Of a stretch of 64,000 nucleotides of DNA, positions 51,548-61,142 are shown in pieces; position 1 is the first letter of the stretch, and each line of letters opens with the position of its first letter. Made by a program: the position numbers and the translations under genes. The stretch is from assembly GCF_001648775.1 (NCBI RefSeq), contig NZ_LVEJ01000010.1:590691-654690 (forward strand), written 5' to 3'. This DNA comes from Pseudomonas fluorescens (GTDB taxonomy: Bacteria; Pseudomonadota; Gammaproteobacteria; Pseudomonadales; Pseudomonadaceae). The notes under the pieces were generated by a model. It was not told the origin of the DNA, searched no databases, and saw only the letters and a program-made list of their open reading frames with translations.

Positions 51548-53335
51548 TTATTTCTTCCCGGGCAATACCGCCCCGAGCACTTGCTTGGCGGTTTGCATGA
51601 TCACCCCGGCCTCATCCGGATCGCCCTTGAGCAGCGTCGTGGCGAATTTCTTCGCCTGTTCAAGTTTGATGTGCGGTGGCAACGGCGGCACATTGGGGTC
51701 GGTCTTGAATTCGATCAACACCGGCACCTCCGAGGCCAGCGCCTGCTCCCAAGCGGCAGCGACGTCTTCTTCGCGATCGACAAAAATGCCTTTCAGGCCG
51801 ATGGAAATGGCGAACAAGTGGTAAGGCACATCGGGAATGCTTTGCGAGGCTTCGAACTTCGGATCGCCCTCCATCACCCGCTGCTCCCACGTGACCTGAT
51901 TGAGGTCCTCGTTGTTGAACACCGCGCAGATCCATTTCGGGCTCGCCCACTGCCGCCAGTACTTGGCGACGGTAATCAGCTCGGCCATGTTGTTCATCTG
52001 CATCGCACCGTCGCCCACCAGTGCGATGACTGCCCGCTCGGGGTGGGCGAATTTTGCTGCAATCGCGTAGGGCACCGCGGCGCCCATCGAAGCCAGACCA
52101 CCGGACAGTGAGCATTGCATGCCACGGCGGATTTTCAGGTCACGGGCGAACCAGTTGGCGCACGAGCCGGAATCGCTGGTGATGATGGCCTGATCGGGCA
52201 AGCGCGGCGACAGCTCATAGACCACCCTTTGCGGGTTGATCGGGTCAGCCTTGGCCATGGCGCGTTTTTCCAGGGTTTTCTCCCAGCTGCCGCGCCAGCC
52301 TTCGACTTTCTTGCGCCATTTGCCGGAGGTTTTCTGTTCGAGCAGGGGCAATAACGCGGCGAGGGTTTCTGTCGAGTCGCCGACCAGATTGACCTCCATC
52401 GGATAGCGCAGGCTCAGCATGTCGGGCTGCAAATCGATTTGCACGCCGCGCGCCTGACCTTCCTTGGGCAGAAATTCTGCGTAGGGGAAACCCGAGCCGA
52501 TCATCAGCAAGGTGTCGCATTCGCTCATCAGTTTGTAGCTCGGTTCGGTACCGAGCAGGCCGATGCTGCCGGTGACCCACGGCAGATCGTCGGGCAGCGC
52601 GGCTTTGCCCAATAGCGCCTTGGCGACGCCGGCGCCGAGCTTCTCAGCCACCGCGATGACTTGATCGGTCGCCTGCAATGCCCCGGCGCCGACCAGAATC
52701 GCGACCTTCTCGCCCGCGTTCAACACGTCGGCGGCTCGCTGCAAATCGGCGTCATAAGGCACGACTTTGGGTTTCGTGTAACCGACCCCGGAATGCGCGG
52801 TGCCATGGGCGCGCGCCGGCGCTTCGTATTTCAGGTCTTGCAAGTCGTTGGGCAAAATCAGCGCCGTCACCCGGCGTTCACCCACTGCGGTGCGCACGGC
52901 GCGGTCGAGCAAATGCCGCACCTGCGAAGGCGCCGAAGCCTGCTGCACAAAGGCCCCGGCGACGTCCTTGAACATCGACACCAGATCGAGCTCTTGCTGG
53001 TAGTGACTGCCCAGCGCCGTGCGTGCCTGCTGACCAACGATGGCCAGCACCGGCATGTGGTCCATGCGCGCATCGTAGAGGCCAGTGATCAGGTGCGAAG
53101 CGCCCGGGCCTGAGGTGGCGATACAGACGCCCAACTCGCCGGTGAACTTGGCATGCGCCGAGGCCATGAACGCGGCCATTTCTTCATGCCGCGCCTGAAC
53201 GAATTCGATTTTGCCCTTGGCCCGGCTGAGCGCGCCGAACACGCCGTTGATGCCGTCACCCGGATAACCAAAAATCCGCGTAACGCCCCATTCGCTGAGC
53301 CGCTCAACCAGAAAATCTCCCACTGTCATCGTCAT
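51548..53335 (-). CDS. Thiamine-diphosphate enzyme, pyruvate oxidase/dehydrogenase (PoxB)-like
   Basis: 595 residues from the ATG at 53335 (GAGG six bases upstream). Three-domain ThDP architecture: N-terminal PYR domain with the catalytic Glu51 (ARHEEMAAFMA), a central FAD/nucleotide domain (VAILVGAGALQATDQVI), and a PP domain with the ThDP/Mg motif GDGAMQMNNMAELITVAKYW. PoxB-like enzymes decarboxylate pyruvate to acetate with quinone reduction; keto-acid specificity here is not determined, and family members are often just called thiamine pyrophosphate-requiring proteins. Confidence 0.88.
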   Translation of the reverse strand: MTMTVGDFLVERLSEWGVTRIFGYPGDGINGVFGALSRAKGKIEFVQARHEEMAAFMASAHAKFTGELGVCIATSGPGASHLITGLYDARMDHMPVLAIVGQQARTALGSHYQQELDLVSMFKDVAGAFVQQASAPSQVRHLLDRAVRTAVGERRVTALILPNDLQDLKYEAPARAHGTAHSGVGYTKPKVVPYDADLQRAADVLNAGEKVAILVGAGALQATDQVIAVAEKLGAGVAKALLGKAALPDDLPWVTGSIGLLGTEPSYKLMSECDTLLMIGSGFPYAEFLPKEGQARGVQIDLQPDMLSLRYPMEVNLVGDSTETLAALLPLLEQKTSGKWRKKVEGWRGSWEKTLEKRAMAKADPINPQRVVYELSPRLPDQAIITSDSGSCANWFARDLKIRRGMQCSLSGGLASMGAAVPYAIAAKFAHPERAVIALVGDGAMQMNNMAELITVAKYWRQWASPKWICAVFNNEDLNQVTWEQRVMEGDPKFEASQSIPDVPYHLFAISIGLKGIFVDREEDVAAAWEQALASEVPVLIEFKTDPNVPPLPPHIKLEQAKKFATTLLKGDPDEAGVIMQTAKQVLGAVLPGKK

Positions 53336-53516
53336 CTCGATCCTCGCCTTTCACCGGTGCATGGAGCTGTCCCGGCAAAGCATCCGCCGGGAAGGTGTAA
53401 GGGTCTGGACAGTTGGGTGGTTGGCGAAGTTTCGATTGATTGCTCGACGAGTTTTTCTGAGGCAAGTGCGCGTTGTGGCTGTCCACCCTTTAGCCGCTGA
53501 GTAAGCGGCGAAGCCA

Positions 53517-53584
53517 TTCGCGAGCAGGCTCGCTCCCACAGGAGATCGAGGTCTAAATGTGGGAGCGGGCCTGCTCGCGAAGGC
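53517..53584. repeat. REP doublet in opposite arrangement to the other REPINs
   Basis: TTCGCGAGCAGGCTCGCTCC comes first and GTGGGAGCGGGCCTGCTCGC second, only about 18 bp apart, so the arms point the other way round compared with the REPINs at 1.5, 4.9 and 16.0 kb. It is divergent between the ThDP enzyme and the cupin gene. Nothing else was recognised in the 285-bp spacer. Confidence 0.9.
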
Positions 53585-53620
53585 GCCGGAACAGTCAATA
53601 CGCCAGAACAGGAGAACAGC

Positions 53621-54127
53621 ATGCCCACGCCCGTACAAACCCTGCAGCTGAAACGCAACGACTGGGTCCCGAACAACCCGCGTCTGCCGGTGTTGATCTA
53701 TCGGCAAGCGATTGAACTCAAGGGCAGCGATCCCGCCGCCCTGTTCGAACAAACCTTCCGCGCCAACGGCTGGCCGCCGCAATGGCGCTATGGGGTTTAT
53801 GACTTCCATCACTACCACACCGAAGGCCATGAAGTGCTGGGTGTTGCGGCTGGCCATGCGCAATTGATGCTGGGCGGACCCGACGGACAAGTTGTGCCGG
53901 TCAGCGCCGGTGATGTGTTGCTGCTGCCCGCCGGCACCGGCCATTGCAACCTGAGTTGCAGCGACGACTTTCTGGTGGTCGGTGCCTATCCTCCGGGCCC
54001 GCACGCCGATATCTGTCGCGAGGCCCCCAGTCGCGAGCAACTGGAAAAAATCGCGAAGTTGTCATTCCCGCAAAGCGATCCCGTGCAGGGAGCGCAAGGC
54101 GCTGTCGGGCAATACTGGCGCGAATAA
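53621..54127 (+). CDS. Cupin-domain protein (YjlB-like)
   Basis: 168 residues, AGGAG upstream. No signal peptide. Cupin motif 1 FHHYHTEGHEVLGVAAG and motif 2 GDVLLLPAGTGHCNLSCSDD, with a short N-terminal Trp-containing strand (NDWVPNNPRLPVLIYRQAI) and C-terminal GPHADICREAP seen in the YjlB-type subgroup. Ligand unknown. Confidence 0.87.
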   Translation: MPTPVQTLQLKRNDWVPNNPRLPVLIYRQAIELKGSDPAALFEQTFRANGWPPQWRYGVYDFHHYHTEGHEVLGVAAGHAQLMLGGPDGQVVPVSAGDVLLLPAGTGHCNLSCSDDFLVVGAYPPGPHADICREAPSREQLEKIAKLSFPQSDPVQGAQGAVGQYWRE

Positions 54128-54130
54128 TCC

Positions 54131-54406
54131 TCAACGATGCGGGTGCACCGTCAGCGCCACCAGCTTCACCACGATTGGCCGCACGACCAGGATGCACAAA
54201 AACGCCACGGGCATCGCCAGCTTGTAGGCATGCAGGGCATTACTCAGGTAATCGTTATCAATGCCCGAGTTGGCGGCGGTGATCACCAACGACATCAGAA
54301 ACGCCATGATTGTCGCCATGTACAACGCAAACACATACGGCGTGGCACGAGGCGACAGCTTGCGGCGGCTGATGCTCAGGGCGTCGGCGCTGGTGGGTTG
54401 ATTCAT
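54131..54406 (-). CDS. DUF2798 membrane protein
   Basis: 91 residues from the ATG at 54406. Two membrane segments in the DUF2798 pattern: YVFALYMATIMAFLMSLVITAAN, then HAYKLAMPVAFLCILVVRPIVVKLV. Function unknown. Divergent from the LysR gene at 54530, which probably regulates it. Confidence 0.87.
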   Translation of the reverse strand: MNQPTSADALSISRRKLSPRATPYVFALYMATIMAFLMSLVITAANSGIDNDYLSNALHAYKLAMPVAFLCILVVRPIVVKLVALTVHPHR

Positions 54407-54529
54407 AGGGCTTTTCCATCCATTGACAGGGAGGCCGCACGTTAGCAAAGCCGCACCGGCGCAACTAGACGTTTAATCGCAGGTAATTTATAAAGCAAAA
54501 CTTACGAATCAACCCTCAACGGGACATGG

Positions 54530-55441
54530 ATGAATCTGTTAGCGGCGATTGCCAGTTTTATCAAAGTGGTCGAAGCCGGCTCGATTGTCGGCGCCGCCAA
54601 GGCTTTGGGCGTGAGCGCGGCAGCGGTGAGCCAGACGCTCAATCGGCTGGAAGCGCACCTCGGCGTGCGTCTGTTGCAACGCACCACGCGCAGCATGGCG
54701 CTGACCGAAAACGGCGCGGTGTACTACGAGAAAGTGCGGAAAATTGCCGCCGATCTGGAATCGGCACAAAGCTCGATCAGTAGCGATGAAACCGAGTTGC
54801 AGGGGCGGCTGAGCATTGCCTCGACATCCGCGTTCGGCCGCCATGTGCTGGCATCACTGATTGCCGGTTTCGGCGCACGGCACCCGCGCCTGCTCATCGA
54901 ACTGTCGACCACCAACGGCAAGATCAACCACATCCAGGACGGTATCGATCTGAGCCTGCGGATCAAGCCGCAACTGGAGGACGGCATCGTCGCGCGCAAG
55001 ATCGTTTCGCTGCCGTTCATCATGTGCGCCGCGCCGGCCTATCTGCAGCGCGCCGGGTGGCCGCAATCGCCAGATGATTTACACAACCATGCCTGCCTGG
55101 CCTTTCGTTACCCGCTGGACGGGCGTTTTCTGCGCTGGAGTTTTGTCCGCGACGGCCAGCGTTTCGACGCCAACATCAATGCCACCGCCATCAGTGATGA
55201 CATCGATGCGCTGGCGCAGATGGCGGTCCAGGGCGCCGGGGTCACCCGCCTGGCGGAGTTCGTCGCCGCGCCTTTTCTGGCGAGCGGACAATTGGTGCCG
55301 CTGTTTGAACACAGCGTCGTCCAGCCGATGGACATCTACGCCTGCGTTCAGGAACGCGCGGCGATGACGCCGAAGGTCAAAGCCTTCCTGGATTATCTGA
55401 GCGCGCATCTGGCGACGCGCTGGCCGATGGAAAATGTTTAA
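54530..55441 (+). CDS. LysR-family regulator
   Basis: 303 residues. HTH SIVGAAKALGVSAAAVSQTL in the opening MNLLAAIASFIKVVEAG context, and a normal effector domain (DGIDLSLRIKPQLEDGIVAR, IDALAQMAVQGAGVTRLAEF). Divergent to the DUF2798 gene (123-bp gap), its likely target. Confidence 0.9.
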   Translation: MNLLAAIASFIKVVEAGSIVGAAKALGVSAAAVSQTLNRLEAHLGVRLLQRTTRSMALTENGAVYYEKVRKIAADLESAQSSISSDETELQGRLSIASTSAFGRHVLASLIAGFGARHPRLLIELSTTNGKINHIQDGIDLSLRIKPQLEDGIVARKIVSLPFIMCAAPAYLQRAGWPQSPDDLHNHACLAFRYPLDGRFLRWSFVRDGQRFDANINATAISDDIDALAQMAVQGAGVTRLAEFVAAPFLASGQLVPLFEHSVVQPMDIYACVQERAAMTPKVKAFLDYLSAHLATRWPMENV

Positions 55442-55518
55442 GACTGAGGCTCGCTGAAGCGCGCGAAATCGGGCAAAGTTCGCCTCGCCCATTCGGCCCG
55501 TCACGGAAGATAACAACA

Positions 55519-56595
55519 ATGAAAAAGTCTCTCGGTGTTCTGCTACTGATCTGCTTGAGCAGCCATGTATTCGCTGATGCCCAACCCGTCGGTTTTCAAT
55601 ACGCCACACTGGCCGATCCGCGCAACGAGCGTCCGCTGGAAATGGTTGTCTGGTACCCGAGTGCGACCACGGAGGCGACGCCGCAATTGTTCGGCGACAA
55701 CCCGGTATTCGTCGGTGCGCCTGCGGTGCTCGACGCCCCAGCGGCCAAGGGCGAGCATCCATTGGTGGTGCTTTCCCACGGCAATGGCGGCAGCTGGATC
55801 AACCAGACGTGGCTGGCCAGTGCGCTGGCCCATCAGGGTTACATCGTCGCCGCCGTCAACCACCCCGGCACCACCAGCCGCGATCGCAGCCCACAAGCAG
55901 CGGCGCAACTGTGGCAACGCCCCGTCGACCTCAGTCGTGCCATTGATGCGGTGACGGCGCAACCGGATAAGTTCGGTACGGTGGCCAAGGATCGAATTGC
56001 CGTTATCGGCCATTCTCTCGGTGGCTGGACGGTGCTGGAAAGCGGCGGTGCGCGCTTCGACCCAGAGCGCTTTGCCGACGACTGCAAAGTCCATCCGCAA
56101 CTGGCCAGTTGCACGGCGTACCAACAGATGAACACAGCAAGCACGGCGCAAGCGAAAACTCAGCTCGCCGCCGATTGGCGCGACAAGCGCATCACTGCCG
56201 TGGTTTCACTGGACCTGGGCTTGTCGCGCGGGATGACCGACGCCAGTCTGGCGGCCTACCCCGTGCCGATCCTGGTGATCGCTGCCGGCGTACCGTCGAA
56301 AGAATTGCCCGCGCAACTGGAATCCGTCGACCTCGCCAAACGCCTGCCAAAAACCTCATCACGCTTGGTCGAGATCAGCGACGCCAGCCATTTCACCTTC
56401 ATGGCGATCTGCAAACCTGGCGCGGTAGCCATGCTCGATAAAGATGTTCCGGGCGACAGCATCATCTGCACCGATGGCGACGGCGGTCGTCCACGTGCAG
56501 TGATTCAGCAACAGGTAATTTCCCTGATCAGCGGGTTTCTGGCGCAGTCACCTGCGCCCTTGAAACAAGCCATCACTTACAAGGACCCGCAATAA
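55519..56595 (+). CDS. Exported alpha/beta hydrolase (dienelactone-hydrolase-like)
   Basis: 358 residues. Signal peptide (1-20, VFA/DA). Core: VVLSHGNGGS (oxyanion), nucleophile in VIGHSLGGWTVLE, and a C-terminal ISDASHFTFMAIC carrying the catalytic His. About four cysteines in the cap region could form disulfides. Substrate unknown; an ester or polymer hydrolase is plausible. The GFA gene follows 2 bp after the stop. Confidence 0.85.
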   Translation: MKKSLGVLLLICLSSHVFADAQPVGFQYATLADPRNERPLEMVVWYPSATTEATPQLFGDNPVFVGAPAVLDAPAAKGEHPLVVLSHGNGGSWINQTWLASALAHQGYIVAAVNHPGTTSRDRSPQAAAQLWQRPVDLSRAIDAVTAQPDKFGTVAKDRIAVIGHSLGGWTVLESGGARFDPERFADDCKVHPQLASCTAYQQMNTASTAQAKTQLAADWRDKRITAVVSLDLGLSRGMTDASLAAYPVPILVIAAGVPSKELPAQLESVDLAKRLPKTSSRLVEISDASHFTFMAICKPGAVAMLDKDVPGDSIICTDGDGGRPRAVIQQQVISLISGFLAQSPAPLKQAITYKDPQ

Positions 56596-56597
56596 CA

Positions 56598-57008
56598 ATG
56601 CTGACGCCCTCCCCTCAGACCTTCCGGGGCAGTTGCCTGTGCGGAGCGGTGAAATACCAGATCCGCTCACGGCCCAAAGCGCTTTCACACTGCCATTGCA
56701 GCCAGTGCCGCAAAAGCCACGGCGCGGCATTCGCCAGCTATGGCAGCGTGCTGCGCCAGAACCTGGAACTGTTGGAGGGCGCCGACCAGATCAAGTCGTA
56801 TCAATCATCCGAATCGGTACAGCGCCAGTTCTGCACGCACTGCGGCTCGTCGCTGTTCTGGGCGCGTCATCAAGGTGAGCACAGCGACTGGATTTCGGTG
56901 GCGCTGGGCACGCTGGACACAACCTTCACCAGTGAAAAACAGCAGCATGTCGAAGTGACGTCGAAGGCGCCGTGGTTTGAAATCAAGGATCAATGGCCGC
57001 AGCGCTGA
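56598..57008 (+). CDS. GFA-family zinc protein (glutathione-dependent formaldehyde-activating enzyme-like)
   Basis: 136 residues. The zinc ligands follow the family order: CLCGAVKYQI, HCHCSQCRKSHGAAFASY and FCTHCGSSLFWAR. GFA members bind zinc with CxC and CxxC sites; most, including this one, have no demonstrated formaldehyde activity. Probably co-transcribed with the preceding hydrolase. Confidence 0.9.
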   Translation: MLTPSPQTFRGSCLCGAVKYQIRSRPKALSHCHCSQCRKSHGAAFASYGSVLRQNLELLEGADQIKSYQSSESVQRQFCTHCGSSLFWARHQGEHSDWISVALGTLDTTFTSEKQQHVEVTSKAPWFEIKDQWPQR

Positions 57009-57104
57009 GCCTGAAACTGCCAAGCGGCACTGAGCGCACTCGCACGCAGCGCCATCGTTCTGCTTAACTGGTTCGTTGCAGTTCTTCTTTTCAGGAGGCC
57101 AGCA

Positions 57105-57593
57105 ATGAAACCGGTAAAACTCACCGCCATGCTCGTGGCCGCCAGCCTGCTCGGCTGTGCGGGGTCTTCCAATCCCGGCACCAACGTTCAGTTGACCGCC
57201 ACCCGGCAAAACAGTGGGCAAATCGGCAATGTCACGCTCGCCGACTGGGGCAAGGACACCGGATTCAGTTTCTTCATCAGCGGCGCGCCCAACGGCGCCT
57301 CGCTGCCGTTGCGTTTGTACGCGTTCGTTTATCAAGGCAGCTGCGCGCAGCCCGGGCCGGTGGCGTACGCAATGAACGACAAGGTCAGCACCGAACGTCA
57401 GCCGGTGCGTGGCTGGGCCTTCTCGCGCAGCGCCCCGGTCAGCCTGTCGACGTTGTTGACGGGCGAGTACTCGATTGTGGTGCGCACCGCCGCCACCGAT
57501 GGCAACGTGGATATTTTCTGTGGCGATATCCGGCAGGCTGACAAGGTCAATGACACGGCGGATCAAGCGTTGAAGAAATCACCCTCGAGCTGA
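57105..57593 (+). CDS. Lipoprotein of unknown function
   Basis: 162 residues. AGGAGG seven bases upstream. Signal with lipobox ASLLGC (Cys18). The mature part is beta-rich (NVQLTATRQNSGQIGNVTLA, ASLPLRLYAFVYQGSC, TGEYSIVVRTAATDGNVDIF), with two cysteines that may pair. It resembles envelope proteins that bind small ligands but no family was recognised. Confidence 0.75.
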   Translation: MKPVKLTAMLVAASLLGCAGSSNPGTNVQLTATRQNSGQIGNVTLADWGKDTGFSFFISGAPNGASLPLRLYAFVYQGSCAQPGPVAYAMNDKVSTERQPVRGWAFSRSAPVSLSTLLTGEYSIVVRTAATDGNVDIFCGDIRQADKVNDTADQALKKSPSS

Positions 57594-57736
57594 TGGCTGC
57601 CAGCGTTGAACGCCAACGGAGGGATGGCGAAAACCACCTTCAACTCATCGGGCTGTGGAATACAAAGCGGGTTCTGTGGTGTCCTGTCTATTCTCAGCAG
57701 GTATTTTTTCCACTCGCCAACGATGAGGCCCCTTAC

Positions 57737-58576
57737 ATGAGCAAAGCGCCCTACGTACCGCCCCAAGTCTGGAAAAACGAGGCGCCGTCCGGCGGCCAGT
57801 TCGCCAGTATCAATCGGCCGATTGCCGGGCCGACGCATGACAAGACACTGCCGGTTGGCAAACATCCGCTGCAACTGTATTCGCTGGCCACGCCCAACGG
57901 CGTGAAGGTGACCATCCTGCTCGAAGAGCTGCTGGCACTGGGGCACAGCGACGCCGAGTACGATGCGTGGCTGATCCGCATTGGCGAAGGCGATCAGTTT
58001 TCCAGCGGTTTTGTCGAGATCAACCCGAACTCGAAAATCCCCGCGCTGCTGGATCGCAGTGTCGAGCCGCCAATCCGCGTGTTCGAGTCCGGTGCGATCC
58101 TGCTGTATCTGGCGGAAAAATTCGGCGCCTTCCTGCCGAAAGACCCGGCCGGCCGTACCGAAACCTTGAACTGGCTGTTCTGGCAGATGGGTGCGGCGCC
58201 ATATCTGGGCGGCGGTTTCGGGCATTTCTATGCTTATGCACCGGAGAAGATGGAGTACCCGATCAACCGCTTCACCATGGAAGCCAAGCGACAACTGGAT
58301 GTGCTCGATCGGCGTTTGGCCGAAAGTGCTTATCTGGCCGGCGACAGCTACACCATCGCCGATATCGCGGTCTGGCCGTGGTACGGGCAACTGGTGCGCA
58401 ACAACGTGTACTCAGCCGCCGAATTTCTTGCAGCCCACGAGTACACGCATGTGCAGCGCTGGGCCGAGGACATCGCCAAACGCCCGGCGGTCATTCGCGG
58501 GCAACGCGTCAATCGCACGTGGGGCGATGAGGCAACTCAAGTGCCCGAGCGGCACGACGCTGCCGACTTGAACTGA
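57737..58576 (+). CDS. yghU: YghU-type glutathione-dependent disulfide-bond oxidoreductase
   Basis: 279 residues from the ATG at 57737; the frame upstream to 57593 is unsupported. The Nu-class GST signature is visible: KAPYVPPQVWKN at the N-terminus, HPLQLYSLATPNGVKVTILLEEL (thioredoxin fold), INPNSKIPALLD, FESGAILLYLAEKFG, and YTIADIAVWPWYGQLV. Closest to E. coli YghU, which reduces disulfides with two glutathiones. Confidence 0.92.
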   Translation: MSKAPYVPPQVWKNEAPSGGQFASINRPIAGPTHDKTLPVGKHPLQLYSLATPNGVKVTILLEELLALGHSDAEYDAWLIRIGEGDQFSSGFVEINPNSKIPALLDRSVEPPIRVFESGAILLYLAEKFGAFLPKDPAGRTETLNWLFWQMGAAPYLGGGFGHFYAYAPEKMEYPINRFTMEAKRQLDVLDRRLAESAYLAGDSYTIADIAVWPWYGQLVRNNVYSAAEFLAAHEYTHVQRWAEDIAKRPAVIRGQRVNRTWGDEATQVPERHDAADLN

Positions 58577-58786
58577 TAGCCCTTTTCCTCGCATTCATCC
58601 GCTGAGCTAGCGTCACCCGCAGCGCCGGTCACAGACCTTTGTGATCGGTCTGCTGCACCTGATTCCCTCCCCCGAAAAACCACAACGCTGCGCCAACCCG
58701 CGACGCAGAGCCCCCGCGCAAATGTGAAAAATTCGTTAACTAACTGAGCCGTACGCCTTTCTTCCCCCGGAATGATCTGACACACT

Positions 58787-58805
58787 AATGCGAATAATTC
58801 CTACA
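58787..58805. promoter_or_regulatory. Candidate Fur box before the TonB receptor
   Basis: AATGCGAATAATTCCTACA matches 14 of 19 positions of the FecI-type Fur site AATGAGAATAATTCTCATT. It lies 48 bp before the receptor start. No other operator was noted in the 276-bp intergenic region. Confidence 0.6.
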
Positions 58806-58852
58806 CGCACTCGCACTGGATTCGTTTTCGTATCATTTGGGGAAGCAGATTG

Positions 58853-61003
58853 ATGTCGTTTCGCACCATTCACCGCCGTTCCAACCACTCACCTAACCTG
58901 CTCGCAATCGCCATTTGCATGGCCAGCATTGCACCGGCGCTGGCCGATGAAACGCCCGCCACGCTGGAACTGGACGCCACTGAGATCGGCGCCACACAGA
59001 TGAGCAGCACCACCGAAGATACCCAGTCCTACACCACTGGCCCGATGCGCACGGCGACCAAGCTGTCGCTGACCCTGCGCGAAACGCCGCAGGCGGTGAC
59101 GGTGATCACCCGCCAGCGCATGGACGACCAGAACATGACCAGCATCAACGACGTGGTGAAAGGCACGCCAGGACTGTTCCTCAGTCAGGCCAGCGGCCCG
59201 GGGCGGCAGACCTACAGTTCGCGCGGTTTCGACATCGACACCATCATGTACGACGGCCTGCCGAGCTCGTACTCGCCTTTTTCGATGGCAGTGCAACCCA
59301 ATCTGGCGATGTTCGACCGCGTCGAAATCGTCCGTGGTGCGACCGGTCTGGTCACTGGTGCCGGCAACCCTTCGGCGGCGATTAACCTGGTGCGCAAACG
59401 TCCGACCGCTGATCAGCGCGTGACCCTCACCGGCGCCGCCGGCAGTTGGGATGACTACCGTGGCGAAATCGACGCCTCCAGCCCGCTGAATGAAAGCGGC
59501 ACCTTGCGCGGTCGCGTGGTGAGTTCCTATCAGGGTGCCGACAGCTTCCGCGACAAGGAAGAAAACGACCATGGTCTGTTCTATGCCATTGGTGAAGCCG
59601 ACCTCAGCGACAGCACCACCGCGACGCTCGGCTTCTCGCGGCAGAACGAACAGACCAACTATTTCTGGGGCGGCCTGCCGATCGGCACCAACGGCCACCA
59701 CCTGGATCTGCCCCGCTCCACCTATCCCGGCACCGACTGGGAAAACCGCAAGCTGCAAATCGACACCGTGTTCGGTGAAGTCGAGCACCGCTTCGACAAC
59801 GACTGGAAACTGCACGTCGCCGGCTCGTCCTCGACCCTCGACGGCGAGTTCTCCGGGACTTACTTGTCGCGTTACGCCGGTCCGCTGGAAACCACCGCTT
59901 ATCAATCGCATAACACCGACAAGCAACGTTCGCTCGACGCCTTTGCCAGTGGGCCGTTCGAAGCGTTCGGCCGCAGCCACGAACTGGTGGTCGGCGCCAG
60001 CAACCGTGTGTATGACGCGACCAGCAAGGAATACGACCCGTACACCACCGCCTGGCCGATTGGCGCGCCCAAGCCTGACTTCGTGCGTGACGGCAAAACC
60101 CGCAGCGTCACCACCCAGGACGCCTTTTACCTGACCACGCGCCTGAGCCTGGCCGATCCGCTGACACTGATCCTCGGCGGCCGCCTCGACTGGTACGATT
60201 ACGACGACCGATCCGGCGATGGCGACTACAAGGTCACCCGTAACCTCACCCGTTATGCCGGCCTGATCTACAAGCTGGACGACCATCACTCGGTGTACGC
60301 CAGCTACACCGACATCTTCACCCCGCAGACCCAAAAGGACCTCGGCGGCAAAGTGCTCGACCCGATCGTCGGTGAAAACTACGAAGTGGGCATCAAGGGC
60401 GAGTACTTCAACGGTGCGCTCAACGCCAGCCTCGCGGTGTTTCAGATGGACCAGACCGGCCGCGCCACCCTGGCGGACGATCAGTTCGGTTGCCCGGTCA
60501 TGACCTGCTACGGATCATCGGGCAAGGTGCGCAGCCAAGGCGTCGATATGGAACTGCAAGGCGCGCTGACCGAGAACTGGCAGGTCGGCGCCGGTTACAC
60601 CTACACCCGCGCGCACTACATCAAGGACGAAAACCCGGCCAACAACAATCAGCGTTTCGAAACCGACACGCCAGAGCATCTGTTCAAGGTGTCCACCGTG
60701 TATCGCTTTCAGGGTCCGCTGCAACACCTGCGCGTGGGTGGCAACGTCTATTGGCAGAGCCGCATGTACAACGATGTCGCCTTGGCCAATAACGGTAGCT
60801 ACCGCCTCGAACAGGGTGGCTACGCGGTCACCGACCTGATGGCCGGCTACGAAGTCAACCAACACCTGGATCTGCAAGTCAACGCCAACAACATCTTTGA
60901 CCGCGTCTACTACTCCGCCATCGGCTCCAACGTCACGTGGGGTTCCAACGACAACTACGGCAATCCGCGCAGCTACATGCTGACGGCCAAGTACAAGTTC
61001 TGA
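58853..61003 (+). CDS. TonB-dependent siderophore receptor
   Basis: 716 residues from the ATG at 58853 (GGGGAA upstream). Signal peptide ends near ALA/DE. A TonB-box-like stretch (LELDATEIGA) is followed by the plug (ETPQAVTVITRQRMDDQN, YDGLPSSYSPFSM, FDRVEIVRGATGLVTGAGNP) and a barrel ending YMLTAKYKF, with terminal Phe. The plug pattern is of the FhuE/FpvA type. No N-terminal signalling (STN) extension, so it does not transduce to an anti-sigma factor. Ferric-siderophore import is inferred; the ligand is not identifiable. Confidence 0.93.
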   Translation: MSFRTIHRRSNHSPNLLAIAICMASIAPALADETPATLELDATEIGATQMSSTTEDTQSYTTGPMRTATKLSLTLRETPQAVTVITRQRMDDQNMTSINDVVKGTPGLFLSQASGPGRQTYSSRGFDIDTIMYDGLPSSYSPFSMAVQPNLAMFDRVEIVRGATGLVTGAGNPSAAINLVRKRPTADQRVTLTGAAGSWDDYRGEIDASSPLNESGTLRGRVVSSYQGADSFRDKEENDHGLFYAIGEADLSDSTTATLGFSRQNEQTNYFWGGLPIGTNGHHLDLPRSTYPGTDWENRKLQIDTVFGEVEHRFDNDWKLHVAGSSSTLDGEFSGTYLSRYAGPLETTAYQSHNTDKQRSLDAFASGPFEAFGRSHELVVGASNRVYDATSKEYDPYTTAWPIGAPKPDFVRDGKTRSVTTQDAFYLTTRLSLADPLTLILGGRLDWYDYDDRSGDGDYKVTRNLTRYAGLIYKLDDHHSVYASYTDIFTPQTQKDLGGKVLDPIVGENYEVGIKGEYFNGALNASLAVFQMDQTGRATLADDQFGCPVMTCYGSSGKVRSQGVDMELQGALTENWQVGAGYTYTRAHYIKDENPANNNQRFETDTPEHLFKVSTVYRFQGPLQHLRVGGNVYWQSRMYNDVALANNGSYRLEQGGYAVTDLMAGYEVNQHLDLQVNANNIFDRVYYSAIGSNVTWGSNDNYGNPRSYMLTAKYKF

Positions 61004-61033
61004 ATCGCTGACGCTCAACCACGCCACGAAAAC

Positions 61034-61069
61034 AGGGCGCCCCGGTCATCCGTGGCGCCCTTGTGCTTT
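61034..61069 (+). terminator. Rho-independent terminator after the TonB receptor
   Basis: Stem AGGGCGCC/GGCGCCCT with a 12-base loop, then TTGTGCTTT. Confidence 0.7.
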
Positions 61070-61142
61070 CTGGCCAACCTCATTAGTCATCAGCAGCAAT
61101 ACCAGATAGTCTCTTGGCAAACTCTTCACGAAGCATCGCCCC

